Below are positions 26,118 through 34,617 of a stretch of DNA of 62,398 bases, piece by piece. The notes under the pieces were generated by a model that made no database searches, was not told the DNA's origin, and worked only from the letters and a program-made list of their open reading frames with translations. This DNA comes from Altererythrobacter sp. C41 (lineage in GTDB: Bacteria > Pseudomonadota > Alphaproteobacteria > Sphingomonadales > Sphingomonadaceae), in the NCBI RefSeq assembly GCF_016803135.1, contig NZ_JAEVFE010000012.1:1-62398 (forward strand), read 5' to 3'. Within the stretch, counting starts at the first letter, position 1, and every line of letters begins with the position of its first letter. A program made the translations under genes and the position numbers.

Positions 26118-26915
26118 TCAACGGCTGAGGCGCGCGAGTTGGCGCGGGGCGGTCACATGGGGCGGCAGGGCCGACGGCACGCTGATGAGGCCAAGGGTCC
26201 GCGACACGACGCCGCGCATGGTGCGGACGATGGCCTCCTCGTTGGCGCCCGGTCCGGCGCGCACGCACAGGGCGAGCTGCTCGGTGCGGTCGGCGTTCGG
26301 AATGAGAATCGCAAATGCAGAGGACTTCTCGTCGACGAGCCTCACGTGCCCCCGCGCACTGCCTGCGTCGAGCTCCGACGCCAGGTCGTCGAACCGAATC
26401 CGCTCCGCGGGATCTGTAGCCTCGCTGTTGAGCCGGTGGACATATTTGCGAACGAGCTCGCGATCGGCCGTCAGCAGCAGAGCGCGGCCTTCAGCGCTGT
26501 GGAGAAGCGGCAGAAGGTCGCCCTGCCGAGGAGCCGTATGGTCGCGGCGCACGACATGCAGGCAATGCAGTTGCACGCCCACGTTGGTCGCGAGAACCAC
26601 AGTGCTGCCGGTATCGTTCGCAAGCGTATCGATCAGGCGCAGCAACTTGCCGTTTCGAACGAGTTCGGGCTGCACCCAGGCACCGAGCATGGCGACGCGC
26701 ATGGAGAGACGAAATTTTCGGCCGTTCGGACTCCGGCGCAAGTAGCCGAGGTGAACCATGTAGCTGAGAAGTTCGGAGGCGCTCGACTGGGGATAGCCAT
26801 ACCGCCGCGAAATGTCGGTGACGCTCGCTTCGGGGCGGTCCTCATCGAAATACTCGAGCACTTCAAACACACGCTGAGCCGACTTGATCGACTTGGCCTC
26901 AAGTGACCTTCCCAC
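26118..26915 (-). CDS. IclR-family transcriptional regulator
   Basis: A 265-aa regulator: N-terminal winged helix (IKSAQRVFEVLEYFDED, VTDISRRYGYPQSSASELL) and C-terminal effector domain (LLPLLHSAEGRALLL, VRLVDEKSSAFAILIP). A GTG start at 26915 is favoured, with AGGAG 8 bp upstream; an ATG at 26978 would add 21 residues and has no ribosome site. IclR proteins sense aromatic acids or central metabolites. It lies between divergent operons that carry TGTCGACA palindromes and is the likely regulator of the Rieske and CoA-ligase operons. Confidence 0.9.
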   Translation of the reverse strand: MGRSLEAKSIKSAQRVFEVLEYFDEDRPEASVTDISRRYGYPQSSASELLSYMVHLGYLRRSPNGRKFRLSMRVAMLGAWVQPELVRNGKLLRLIDTLANDTGSTVVLATNVGVQLHCLHVVRRDHTAPRQGDLLPLLHSAEGRALLLTADRELVRKYVHRLNSEATDPAERIRFDDLASELDAGSARGHVRLVDEKSSAFAILIPNADRTEQLALCVRAGPGANEEAIVRTMRGVVSRTLGLISVPSALPPHVTAPRQLARLSR

Positions 26916-26986
26916 TGCATCGTCTCCTGTTGACCTGCCTCGGGGCGCAAAGAGCTTCCCGGCCCGCTCAACATGCACGAACAGGC

Positions 26987-27004
26987 AAAAGTGTCGACAC
27001 TTTT
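26987..27004. promoter_or_regulatory. 18-bp perfect palindrome, candidate IclR operator (site 3)
   Basis: AAAAGTGTCGACACTTTT is a perfect 18-bp palindrome in the gap between the IclR gene and the divergent CoA-ligase gene. It is the longest of the four TGTCGACA-centred sites and lies about 70 bp upstream of the preferred IclR start, suiting autoregulation. Confidence 0.65.
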
Positions 27005-27096
27005 CTTTTGCGAAGCTTGAATCTGCCGCTCAGATGGTGCGATTCCCCGCAAATTTGCGGTCGATATCGCGTGGGCGATATAACCCCTTTCGTCGG

Positions 27097-27104
27097 TGTC
27101 GACA
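27097..27104. promoter_or_regulatory. TGTCGACA palindrome, candidate IclR operator (site 4)
   Basis: TGTCGACA in the context GGTGTCGACAGTTT, about 60 bp upstream of the preferred CoA-ligase start at 27165. The shared extended form over all four sites is close to GTGTCGACAC. Confidence 0.5.
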
Positions 27105-27164
27105 GTTTCTGCATCAAGCCAGTTTGCTAGCGAAGCACCCAACAACTTGTTGGAAGCTCACAAA

Positions 27165-29321
27165 ATGCTCGACCGCGCCACGCCCCCTCCCGTCCGAGCG
27201 CAACCGGATGACCCCACCGGTTCACCTGAGGGAATCAGCCTTTTTCTCGAGCCGCGGTCGATCGCTGTCATCGGTGCTTCGGACGACCCCACGCGAATCG
27301 GCGGCCGCACGCTATTCAACATTCGGCAGGGGGATTTCGCCGGCGCGGTCTACCCGATCAATCCGAGTCGCGAGACGGTGCAGGGACTTCGAGCCTGGCC
27401 CGCCGTGGGCGATGTACCGGGTACGATCGATTGCGCCGTGATCGCGCTGCCGGGCGAGATGGTGATCGAAGCCGCCGAGCAATGCGCGGCAAAGGGCGTG
27501 CGTGCGCTGGTCATCTTCAGCGCCGGCTTCAACGAGGCCGGTGAGGAAGGCGCGGCGCGCCAGACCCGCTTGCGTGAGATCATCGACCGGACCGGCATGC
27601 GCGTCATCGGGCCCAACTGCCTGGGCGTGTTCAACAGCCGAAACGGCGCCTGGCTCAGCTTCACCTCGCTCTTCCAGAAGCGAGTCGAGGGGCCCGCACT
27701 CGGAATGATAAGCCAGAGCGGCGGATCCGCCGCTCACGTGCTGAAACTCGCGCAGGCTCGAGGACTGAACGTCGGCACCTTCATCACCACCGGCAACGAA
27801 GTCGACGTGGAGTTCGGCGAAGGCCTGAAGGCGCTCGCAAACGACCCGCTGACCACAGCCATCATTGCCTATATCGAAGGCGTCCGCGACCGGGCGAGCC
27901 TTCTGGAAGGGCTGGAAGCGGCCCGGCGCGCGCGCAAGCCTGTGCTGATGCTGAAAGTGGGTCGCACCAGCGCGGGGGCGCAGGCGGCAGCTTCGCACAC
28001 CGCCTCGTTGGCCGGAGAGGATCGGGTCTATGATTCGGTGTTCCGCAGCCACGGCGTCTATCGTGCACAGTCGACAGAGGAACTTCTCGACGTCGCCATG
28101 GCGGCGCTTGCAGCTCCGAGCTTGCTAGCGGGATCACGGCTGGGCGTGGTGACAATCTCCGGAGGCATGGGCGCACAGATCGCGGACGCGGCAGCAGATG
28201 CGGGACTGACGCTCCCGGCCCCCGCCGCGGACGTGCAGGCGCGGCTGAAAGCGCTGTGTCCCCCTGGCTCCCCCCTCAATCCCGTCGACATCACTGCACA
28301 ATTGTCGACGGATCCCCATCTGCTCGCGGCGAGCATGCGCCTGCTTCTGGAAACCGGAAGCTATGATGCGCTGCTCGCTTTCTTCGGCGTCTACGCGAAC
28401 ATGCCCGCCCTGTCGGAAGCGTTCCTGCAGGATCTCGCCCGCCTGAGAACGGATTTCCCCGATGCGACGATGGTTGCCAGCATTGTCTGTCCGCCAGACG
28501 AAGCGGAACGCTACGCAAGCGCCGGCTTTCTGGTTTTCGAGGAACCCGCAAGAGCCGTCCGCGCCCTCGCGGCCCTGAAGCAGATTGCCGACGGTTTCGA
28601 ACGCCCACCGAGCACGGCGTGGGTGCAAACCGACCTGCCGAGAATCACCGGCGGGACTGACTTCAACGAAGCTTCGGCGAAAGCCTTGCTGGGTGAGGCC
28701 GGTATCGCCTCACCAAGCGAGCGCACCGTGGCCGGCCCACACGACGTCGCCGCGGTGGCGGCGACGATGCGCCTGCCCTTGGCATTGAAGGTCGTCTCAC
28801 CCGACATCCTTCACAAGACCGAGGTCGGCGGCGTCCGGCTCGGCCTTAACTCTCCAGAGGAGGCTGCCGCAGAGGCCCTGCAGATGGCCAAGCGCATCGG
28901 GCAGTCGGCTCCGGACGCACGGCTTGAGGGGTTTCTCCTTTCAGAGATGGCACCCGCGGGTGTGGAGTTGATCCTCGGCACGCGCCGCGATCCCCTGTTC
29001 GGGCCCCTCGTCATGGTTGGTCTCGGGGGCGTCACGGCAGAACTGTTCGAGGATGTCGCGATCCGTCTCGCGCCGGTCGATGAGTACGAAGCCGAAGCGA
29101 TGCTGCGTTCGCTCAAGTCCTGGCCGCTGCTGGATGGATGGCGCGGAACACCCAAGGCAGACGTCGCCGCAGCCGCGCGTGCGATCGCGACCTTGAGCGC
29201 ACTCGCCGCCACCAACGCCGATACGGTCGAGACGCTGGAGATCAATCCGCTGCGCGTTCTTCCGCGCGGCAAGGGCGTGCTCGCGCTTGACGCCGTTATC
29301 CAAACCGGAGCTTCGACATGA
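27165..29321 (+). CDS. ADP-forming-type acyl-CoA synthetase (CoA-binding, ligase and ATP-grasp domains)
   Basis: A 718-aa acetate--CoA ligase (ADP-forming)/Pat-like protein. Order: CoA-binding Rossmann domain (EPRSIAVIGASDDPTRIGG, VYPINPS), succinyl-CoA-ligase-like middle (MRVIGPNCLGVFN, GMISQSGGSAAHVLKLA), and C-terminal ATP-grasp (LPLALKVVSPDILHKTEVGG, ELILGTRRDPLFGPLVMVG, EINPLRVL). No acetyltransferase domain is present. It should make a CoA thioester with ATP to ADP. ATG 27165 with GGAAG upstream is preferred; an in-frame GTG at 27096 would overlap the operator. It is the first gene of a three-gene operon. Confidence 0.9.
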   Translation: MLDRATPPPVRAQPDDPTGSPEGISLFLEPRSIAVIGASDDPTRIGGRTLFNIRQGDFAGAVYPINPSRETVQGLRAWPAVGDVPGTIDCAVIALPGEMVIEAAEQCAAKGVRALVIFSAGFNEAGEEGAARQTRLREIIDRTGMRVIGPNCLGVFNSRNGAWLSFTSLFQKRVEGPALGMISQSGGSAAHVLKLAQARGLNVGTFITTGNEVDVEFGEGLKALANDPLTTAIIAYIEGVRDRASLLEGLEAARRARKPVLMLKVGRTSAGAQAAASHTASLAGEDRVYDSVFRSHGVYRAQSTEELLDVAMAALAAPSLLAGSRLGVVTISGGMGAQIADAAADAGLTLPAPAADVQARLKALCPPGSPLNPVDITAQLSTDPHLLAASMRLLLETGSYDALLAFFGVYANMPALSEAFLQDLARLRTDFPDATMVASIVCPPDEAERYASAGFLVFEEPARAVRALAALKQIADGFERPPSTAWVQTDLPRITGGTDFNEASAKALLGEAGIASPSERTVAGPHDVAAVAATMRLPLALKVVSPDILHKTEVGGVRLGLNSPEEAAAEALQMAKRIGQSAPDARLEGFLLSEMAPAGVELILGTRRDPLFGPLVMVGLGGVTAELFEDVAIRLAPVDEYEAEAMLRSLKSWPLLDGWRGTPKADVAAAARAIATLSALAATNADTVETLEINPLRVLPRGKGVLALDAVIQTGAST

Positions 29322-31387
29322 CCACCCCCGTAACGACGGAGATCGTCGACGGTATCGGCCTGATCCGGATCGACAATCCGCCGGTAAACGCGCTCAGCAA
29401 TGCGGTGCGAGGCGGGATTGCCGATGCGGTAAGGGTTCTGGAACAGGATCCTGACGTTCAAGCCGTGCTGATCCTCTGCGCAGGCAAAACCTTCATTGCC
29501 GGCGCCGATATCAGGGAGTTCGGTAAACCGCGCCAGCCCCCCTCGCTGGCCGAGACCTGCGACATCATCGAAGGCTGCACCAAGCCGGTTGTCGCCGCCC
29601 TTCATGGCACGGCGCTGGGCGGTGGGTTCGAGATCGCGCTGGCCGCACATTATCGTATCGCTACGTCGGATGCGCGCATGGGCCTACCCGAGGTCAAGCT
29701 CGGACTGATCCCGGGCGCCGGTGGGGCGAACCGTCTCGCCCGCATTGCGGGGGCAGAGCAGGCACTGGAAATCGTCATCGGAGGCAATCCGATTTCCGCC
29801 GCCGATGCACATGCCGTCGGAATTGTCGATGAGATTGCCGAGAACGACCTGCGCGTCGCGGCGACCGCGTTCGCCAAATCGCTCGCGGCCGGAGGAAAAG
29901 CCGCTCGGCCGACTCGAGCGCGCGCGATCGAGGCCATCGCGCCGGACGCATTCGAGACGGTTGTCGCGCGCTTGACCCGCAAGACGGCCGGGCAGGAGGC
30001 GCCTGCGGCCTGCGCAGATTCGGTCAGGCGTGCGATGACGCTTCCTTTCGACGAGGCCGTCGCGCGCGACCGGGAAGTCTTTGCGCAACTGTCGGCAGGC
30101 AGCCAATCACGCGCCCTGAGGCATGTCTTCTTTGCCGAGCGCGAAGCGGCCAAGCTCGCCAGCGGGTCCGCGCGGCCGGTCGCTCGCGCCGCAGTCGTCG
30201 GGGCGGGCACTATGGGCGGGGGCATCGCCATGTCCTTTGCCGCCGCGGGGCTTCCGGTGACGCTGATCGATATCGACGATGCTGCGATCGAACGAGGCAT
30301 GGATCGCATTCGCCGCAACTATGCGACCTCCGTCGAGCGCGGCTCCATCAGCGCAGCGGAGGCCGAGCAGCGCCTGGCGCTGATCCAGACGGCGACGACA
30401 CGTTCGGCGGCCGGCGAGGCCGACCTCGTCATCGAGGCGGTGTTTGAGAACATGGATCTGAAGCGGGAGGTCTTCCGCGAACTCGAAGCGATCTGCCGTG
30501 TCGATGCCGTCCTGGCCACCAACACCTCGGCCCTGGATGTCGACGCCCTCTCCGCGGTGCTGGACAGGCCAGGCCGTTTTGTCGGCATGCATTTCTTCTC
30601 GCCTGCCAACGTAATGAAGCTCTGTGAGATCGTCAGGACCGACGCGACCGATCCGGACACACTTGCCACGGCATTTGCAACGGCGAAGCGGATTGCAAAG
30701 GTCCCCGTCCTGGCACGCAATTGCGACGGTTTCATCGGCAACCGCATGGTGGCGAAACGCTCGGCGCAGGCAGAGCGGCTGTTGCAGGAAGGCGCCCTAC
30801 CGCAGGATGTCGACGAGGCGATACGCGCCTTCGGTTTTCCCATGGGACCGCTGCAGACCAACGACATGTCCGGGCTCGATGTGGGTTATGCCATCCGCAA
30901 GCGCCGCGGCACCAAGTTCCCGATCGCGGACGCTATCGCGGAAGCGGGCCGTCTTGGTCAGAAGACCGGCGCCGGCTATTATCGCTACGAGGCGGGCTCG
31001 CGTACGCCCGTTCCGGATCCCGAGACGACCCGCGTGATCGAGTCCGTCTCCGCCTCGCTCGGCATCGAGCGGCGGGAAATTCCCCGCGAGGAAATGACCG
31101 AGCGTATGATCTTCGCCCTCATCAACGAAGGCGCCAAGATCGTTGCCGAAGGCATCGCCGCACGGCCCTCGGACGTCGATGTCGTCTGGATCTACGGCTA
31201 CGGCTTCCCGCGCTGGCGCGGCGGTCCGCTCGCCTACGCCGACGAGGTTGGCCTTCCCTATATCGTCGAACGCCTCGACGTTTTCGCCGCCCGCAGCGGC
31301 GACGAAACGCTCGCCCCCGCGCCTCTGCTCAGGGAATTGGCGCAGAAGGGCGCGACGTTCGCTCAATGGCAGAAAGACCGGGCGTGA
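29318..31387 (+). CDS. Bifunctional enoyl-CoA hydratase / 3-hydroxyacyl-CoA dehydrogenase (FadB/FadJ-like)
   Basis: A 689-aa fusion. The N-terminal crotonase domain has GADIREFGKP, ALGGGFEIALAAHY and the catalytic Glu of MGLPEVKLGLIPGAGG. A central NAD-binding domain follows (AAVVGAGTMGGGIAMSFAAAG, HFFSPANVMKLCEI), then the 3HCDH C-terminal domain (NDMSGLDVGY, GYGFPRWRGGPL). It carries out two beta-oxidation steps, which with the thiolase at 21218 completes a cycle. ATG 29318 overlaps the ligase stop by 4 bp (ATGA). Confidence 0.94.
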   Translation: MTTPVTTEIVDGIGLIRIDNPPVNALSNAVRGGIADAVRVLEQDPDVQAVLILCAGKTFIAGADIREFGKPRQPPSLAETCDIIEGCTKPVVAALHGTALGGGFEIALAAHYRIATSDARMGLPEVKLGLIPGAGGANRLARIAGAEQALEIVIGGNPISAADAHAVGIVDEIAENDLRVAATAFAKSLAAGGKAARPTRARAIEAIAPDAFETVVARLTRKTAGQEAPAACADSVRRAMTLPFDEAVARDREVFAQLSAGSQSRALRHVFFAEREAAKLASGSARPVARAAVVGAGTMGGGIAMSFAAAGLPVTLIDIDDAAIERGMDRIRRNYATSVERGSISAAEAEQRLALIQTATTRSAAGEADLVIEAVFENMDLKREVFRELEAICRVDAVLATNTSALDVDALSAVLDRPGRFVGMHFFSPANVMKLCEIVRTDATDPDTLATAFATAKRIAKVPVLARNCDGFIGNRMVAKRSAQAERLLQEGALPQDVDEAIRAFGFPMGPLQTNDMSGLDVGYAIRKRRGTKFPIADAIAEAGRLGQKTGAGYYRYEAGSRTPVPDPETTRVIESVSASLGIERREIPREEMTERMIFALINEGAKIVAEGIAARPSDVDVVWIYGYGFPRWRGGPLAYADEVGLPYIVERLDVFAARSGDETLAPAPLLRELAQKGATFAQWQKDRA

Positions 31388-31409
31388 ACGCCCTATGGAG
31401 AACAGAACT

Positions 31410-32240
31410 ATGAATCGCACTTGGCTCAACCCGGTCTCGTACGACCGCTACTCGTTCATCAAGGTGGAGGTCGACGACAACGGAGTCGGCACCGTGACCA
31501 TGAACGAGCCCGAGAAGCTCAATGCGGTGGGCCCCGAGCAGCACCGCGAGGTCGAGGACATCTGGCTGGATCTGGCGCGGGACGAATCGATCAAGACGAT
31601 CGTCTTCACCGGCGCCGGCCGCGCCTTCTCCGCCGGGGGCGACGTGAAGCGCATGGCGCAGCGTGCAGGCACCCAGTTCGGCCTCGAATACGCGCTGCGC
31701 GTCCCGCAGAACACGCTGCGCATATTCGAACACATGCTGCTCGTGCCGCAGCCGATCATCGCAGCCGTCAATGGAGACGCGATCGGTCTCGGTCTGACGC
31801 TTGCGCTCTTTGCGGACATGAGCGTGGTGGCCGACGATGCACGTCTCGGCGACACGCACGTGAAAGTCGGCCTCGTCGCCGGCGACGGCGGGGCCGTGAT
31901 CTGGCCCCTGCTGGTCGGACCGCAGCGCGCCAAGGAATTCCTGATGCGCGGAAAGCTGCTCAAGGGTGCCGAAGCGGCCAATCTGGGCCTGGTGAACTAC
32001 GCATTTCCCAAGGAGGACGTGGTCAGCGAGGCGCACAAGATCGCCACCGAGATCGCCGGAAACCCGCTCTGGGCCGTTCGCTGGTCGAAGGCGGCGGTAA
32101 ACAAGCAGCTCAAGGCGCAGCTCAATCAAATCCTCGAGCTGTCGATCGCCTATGAATCGCTGACCATGCTGACCGAGGATTACAAGGAGGCGGTCAACGC
32201 CTTCGCGGACAAGCGCAAGCCTGAGTTCAAGGGTTTCTGA
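31410..32240 (+). CDS. Enoyl-CoA hydratase/isomerase family protein
   Basis: A 276-aa crotonase-fold protein (VGTVTMNEPEKLNAV, GRAFSAGGDVKRMA, VNGDAIGLGLTLALFADMS). The two Glu residues used by hydratases are replaced (Thr in GLGLTLAL; His in GDTHVKVGL), so simple hydration is doubtful and isomerase, dehalogenase, hydrolase or lyase chemistry is possible. GGAG at 31397-31400 points to ATG 31410 rather than ATG 31395. Last gene of the CoA-ligase operon; about 30 bp separates it from the convergent dehydrogenase gene. Confidence 0.85.
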   Translation: MNRTWLNPVSYDRYSFIKVEVDDNGVGTVTMNEPEKLNAVGPEQHREVEDIWLDLARDESIKTIVFTGAGRAFSAGGDVKRMAQRAGTQFGLEYALRVPQNTLRIFEHMLLVPQPIIAAVNGDAIGLGLTLALFADMSVVADDARLGDTHVKVGLVAGDGGAVIWPLLVGPQRAKEFLMRGKLLKGAEAANLGLVNYAFPKEDVVSEAHKIATEIAGNPLWAVRWSKAAVNKQLKAQLNQILELSIAYESLTMLTEDYKEAVNAFADKRKPEFKGF

Positions 32241-32247
32241 TCTGCCA

Positions 32248-32297
32248 GATCAATGCCGACAGGGGCCGCGGTTCAGTTCGAGCCGCGGTTCCCCGGT
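32248..32297. repeat. Tandem-like GCCGCGGTTC repeats at a convergent junction
   Basis: Two copies of GCCGCGGTTC about 17 bp apart surround the end of the acyl-CoA dehydrogenase gene. Because CCGCGG is itself palindromic, the pair may fold as a hairpin in either direction and could help terminate the two convergent transcripts. No T-run follows, so this is tentative. Confidence 0.25.
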
Positions 32298-33415
32298 GGG
32301 ATTCCACCGGCGGCGACGAGTTGGTCGAGGTGGTGATCCGCATCCCCGAATAGCGCGTCGATCGCCGTCAGCCGCTTGAAGGCGTGGCCTACCTTGTACT
32401 CGGCGGTGATCCCGATGGCGCCGTGAAGCTGGACGGCCTGCTGTCCCACGAAACGCCCGCCACGCCCGATCTGCACTTTGGCCGCGGCGATGTTGAGGCA
32501 TCGCTGCGCCGGCGGTTGGGACAGCGACAGTGCCGCGAGGATCGCCATGCTGCGCGATTGCTCCACCTGGATGAGCATGTCGACACAGCGATGCTGCAGC
32601 GCCTGGAAGCTGCCGATCGGCACACCGAACTGCTGGCGCGTCTTCAGGTAGTCGACGGTAACGTCGAGCGTATCGGCCATGATCCCGACGGCTTCCGCCG
32701 TAAGGGCGGCATTCGCTTCCTCGAAGACACGCTCCAGCACGGCGGCGCCTCCGCCGTCTTCGCCCAGCAGGGACTCATTCCCTGTCGCCACCTCGTCCAG
32801 AACGACTTCGGCGACCGGAATGCCGTCGTAGCCTCGCTGAGGGATGACCCGTACTCCGGGCGCGGAGGCAGAAACGAGGAACAGCGACAGACCCGCATTC
32901 GTGCGCGCGCTGACGACGAATTCCTCTGCCGTCGCTCCGTGCAGAACCGCGATCTTCCGGCCCGTCAGCACCCAGCCGTCGCTTCGGCGCTCCGCGGAAC
33001 TGCCTGCGTCAGGGCCATGGCGAAGGCCGCCGGGCTCCTGATGTGCAAGGGCCATGAGAAGCTCGCCGGCGGCGATCCGCGGGATACGCGCCTGCTTCTG
33101 CCCGGCGCTCGCCGCGTGGCGGATCGCACCGCCCGCTAGAACCACCGTCGACAGGTAAGGCTCCAGAACGAGGCCGCGGCCCAGTTCCTCCATGACGATC
33201 ATCGTTTCGACGCCGCCTCCACCGAAACCGCCGTCTTCCTCGGAAAAGGGCAATCCGAGGAGGCCAAGGTCCGCCATGTCGCTCCAGGCATCGCGGCTCC
33301 ATCCTTCCGGTGCCTGCATGGCTCGAAGGCGCCCCTCGAAATCGTAGCGATCCGTTATGAAGCGCGCCACGCTCTCGCGCAGCAACCGCTGCTCGTCACT
33401 GTACTCGAAATCCAC
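32273..33415 (-). CDS. Acyl-CoA dehydrogenase, divergent type
   Basis: A 380-aa acyl-CoA dehydrogenase-like protein (VDFEYSDEQRLLRESVARF). Domain layout is normal (LPFSEEDGGFGGGGVETM, GWVLTGRKIAVLHG, RQQFGVPIGSFQALQHR, VQLHGAIGITAEY), but the middle motif reads MALAHQEPGGLRHGP in place of the usual A.TEP..GS, as seen in IpdE/FadE-type partners of heteromeric dehydrogenases. A GTG start at 33415 with GGAGGATC upstream is preferred; the frame is open further upstream within its neighbour. It is 14 bp downstream of a second dehydrogenase gene and may form an alpha2beta2 enzyme with it. Confidence 0.88.
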   Translation of the reverse strand: MDFEYSDEQRLLRESVARFITDRYDFEGRLRAMQAPEGWSRDAWSDMADLGLLGLPFSEEDGGFGGGGVETMIVMEELGRGLVLEPYLSTVVLAGGAIRHAASAGQKQARIPRIAAGELLMALAHQEPGGLRHGPDAGSSAERRSDGWVLTGRKIAVLHGATAEEFVVSARTNAGLSLFLVSASAPGVRVIPQRGYDGIPVAEVVLDEVATGNESLLGEDGGGAAVLERVFEEANAALTAEAVGIMADTLDVTVDYLKTRQQFGVPIGSFQALQHRCVDMLIQVEQSRSMAILAALSLSQPPAQRCLNIAAAKVQIGRGGRFVGQQAVQLHGAIGITAEYKVGHAFKRLTAIDALFGDADHHLDQLVAAGGIPPGNRGSN

Positions 33416-33429
33416 CTGTGATCCTCCGC

Positions 33430-34617
33430 TCAGAGCCCGAGTTGGGCTTTTGCGATGATGTTTTTCTGGATCTCGTTGGATCCGCCGAAGATGGAGACTT
33501 TGCGCATGGAAAAGTAGAAGGGAGCGGCTGCCGCGATCCACCCGTCCTCCAGCGCCGCGCCGCTTTCCTCCTCCTCGGGCATGGCAAGTCCAGCCGGGCC
33601 GGCCAGCTCGATCGCCAGCTCGGTCATGCGCTGCTGCAGTTCGGTCCCCTTGATCTTGAGGATGGATGCGGCCGCCCCGGCGCCGCCCTCGCCTGCATCT
33701 GCGGCCACCACACGAAGCTGGGTCAGCTCCAATGCGCGCAGTTCCACCTCGACTTCGGCAAGCTTGCGCCGCAGCCGATCGCGTTCCCCCGCAGTGAGGC
33801 GCCCGTCGGCAGACAGCTCCACTTCGAGCCGCCGAAGCTGCGCGAGCCGTTCCTTGGAAAGGCCGATGCGCGCGATGCCGCTGCGTTCGTTGCCGAGCAG
33901 ATGCTTGGCATAGTCCCAGCCCCGGCCTTCCTCTCCGATGCGATTTTCGACCGGCACCCGCACGTCGTCGAAGAATACCTCGTTCGCATCGTGGCCGCCG
34001 TCGATCGTCTCGATCGGCCGCACGGTAATTCCGGGGGTATTCATGTCGATGAGCAGGAACGTGATGCCCTGCTGCTTGCGGCCGCTGCTATCGGTGCGGA
34101 CGAGCGCGAACATCCAGTCGGCGTGTTGCGCCTGTGTGGTCCAGATCTTCTGACCGTTGATCACGTACTCGTCGCCATCGCGGTCGGCGCGCGTCTTCAG
34201 CGATGCGAGGTCCGAGCCTGCGCCGGGTTCGGAAAAGCCCTGGCACCACCAGTCGTCGATGTTGGCGATACGCGCGAGAAACCGCGCCTTCTGCGCATCG
34301 GTTCCGAACTTGGCGATGATCGGGCCGATCATGTTGACGTTGAACGGCGATCCCTCGGGAGCATGGGCGAGCGCCATCTCTTCCTGGAAGATATAGCGCT
34401 GCGCGGGCGACCAGGGCTGGCCGCCATGTTCGACCGGCCAGTTGGGCGTGGCCCAGCCGCGCGCGTTGAGGATGCGCTGCCAGCGGACGATATCGTCCTT
34501 TTCCAGGTGACGACGGTCGATCATCTTGCGCCGGAGATCGTCCGGCAGCGACTGCGCGAGAAACGCCCGCACTTCGTCGCGGAATGCCAGTTCTTCGTCG
34601 GTGAAATCGAGATTCAT
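33430..34617 (-). CDS. Acyl-CoA dehydrogenase, FadE-type
   Basis: A 395-aa acyl-CoA dehydrogenase (MNLDFTDEELAFRDEVRAFL). Features: NWPVEHGGQPWSPAQRYIF, CQGFSEPGAGSDLASLKTRA, GQKIWTTQAQHADWMF, and C-terminal RKVSIFGGSNEIQKNIIAK. This is the group found in pairs in steroid, terpenoid and aromatic side-chain pathways. ATG 34617 follows the MmgE/PrpD stop without a gap (TAGATG). The two tandem dehydrogenase genes likely encode partner subunits. Confidence 0.92.
   Translation of the reverse strand: MNLDFTDEELAFRDEVRAFLAQSLPDDLRRKMIDRRHLEKDDIVRWQRILNARGWATPNWPVEHGGQPWSPAQRYIFQEEMALAHAPEGSPFNVNMIGPIIAKFGTDAQKARFLARIANIDDWWCQGFSEPGAGSDLASLKTRADRDGDEYVINGQKIWTTQAQHADWMFALVRTDSSGRKQQGITFLLIDMNTPGITVRPIETIDGGHDANEVFFDDVRVPVENRIGEEGRGWDYAKHLLGNERSGIARIGLSKERLAQLRRLEVELSADGRLTAGERDRLRRKLAEVEVELRALELTQLRVVAADAGEGGAGAAASILKIKGTELQQRMTELAIELAGPAGLAMPEEEESGAALEDGWIAAAAPFYFSMRKVSIFGGSNEIQKNIIAKAQLGL

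Noticed and set aside
32578-32585. TGTCGACA copy inside the acyl-CoA dehydrogenase gene (another at 40710-40717 inside the aldehyde dehydrogenase gene)
   Set aside because: These lie well inside coding regions and lack the extended GTGTCGACAC symmetry; taken as chance occurrences.
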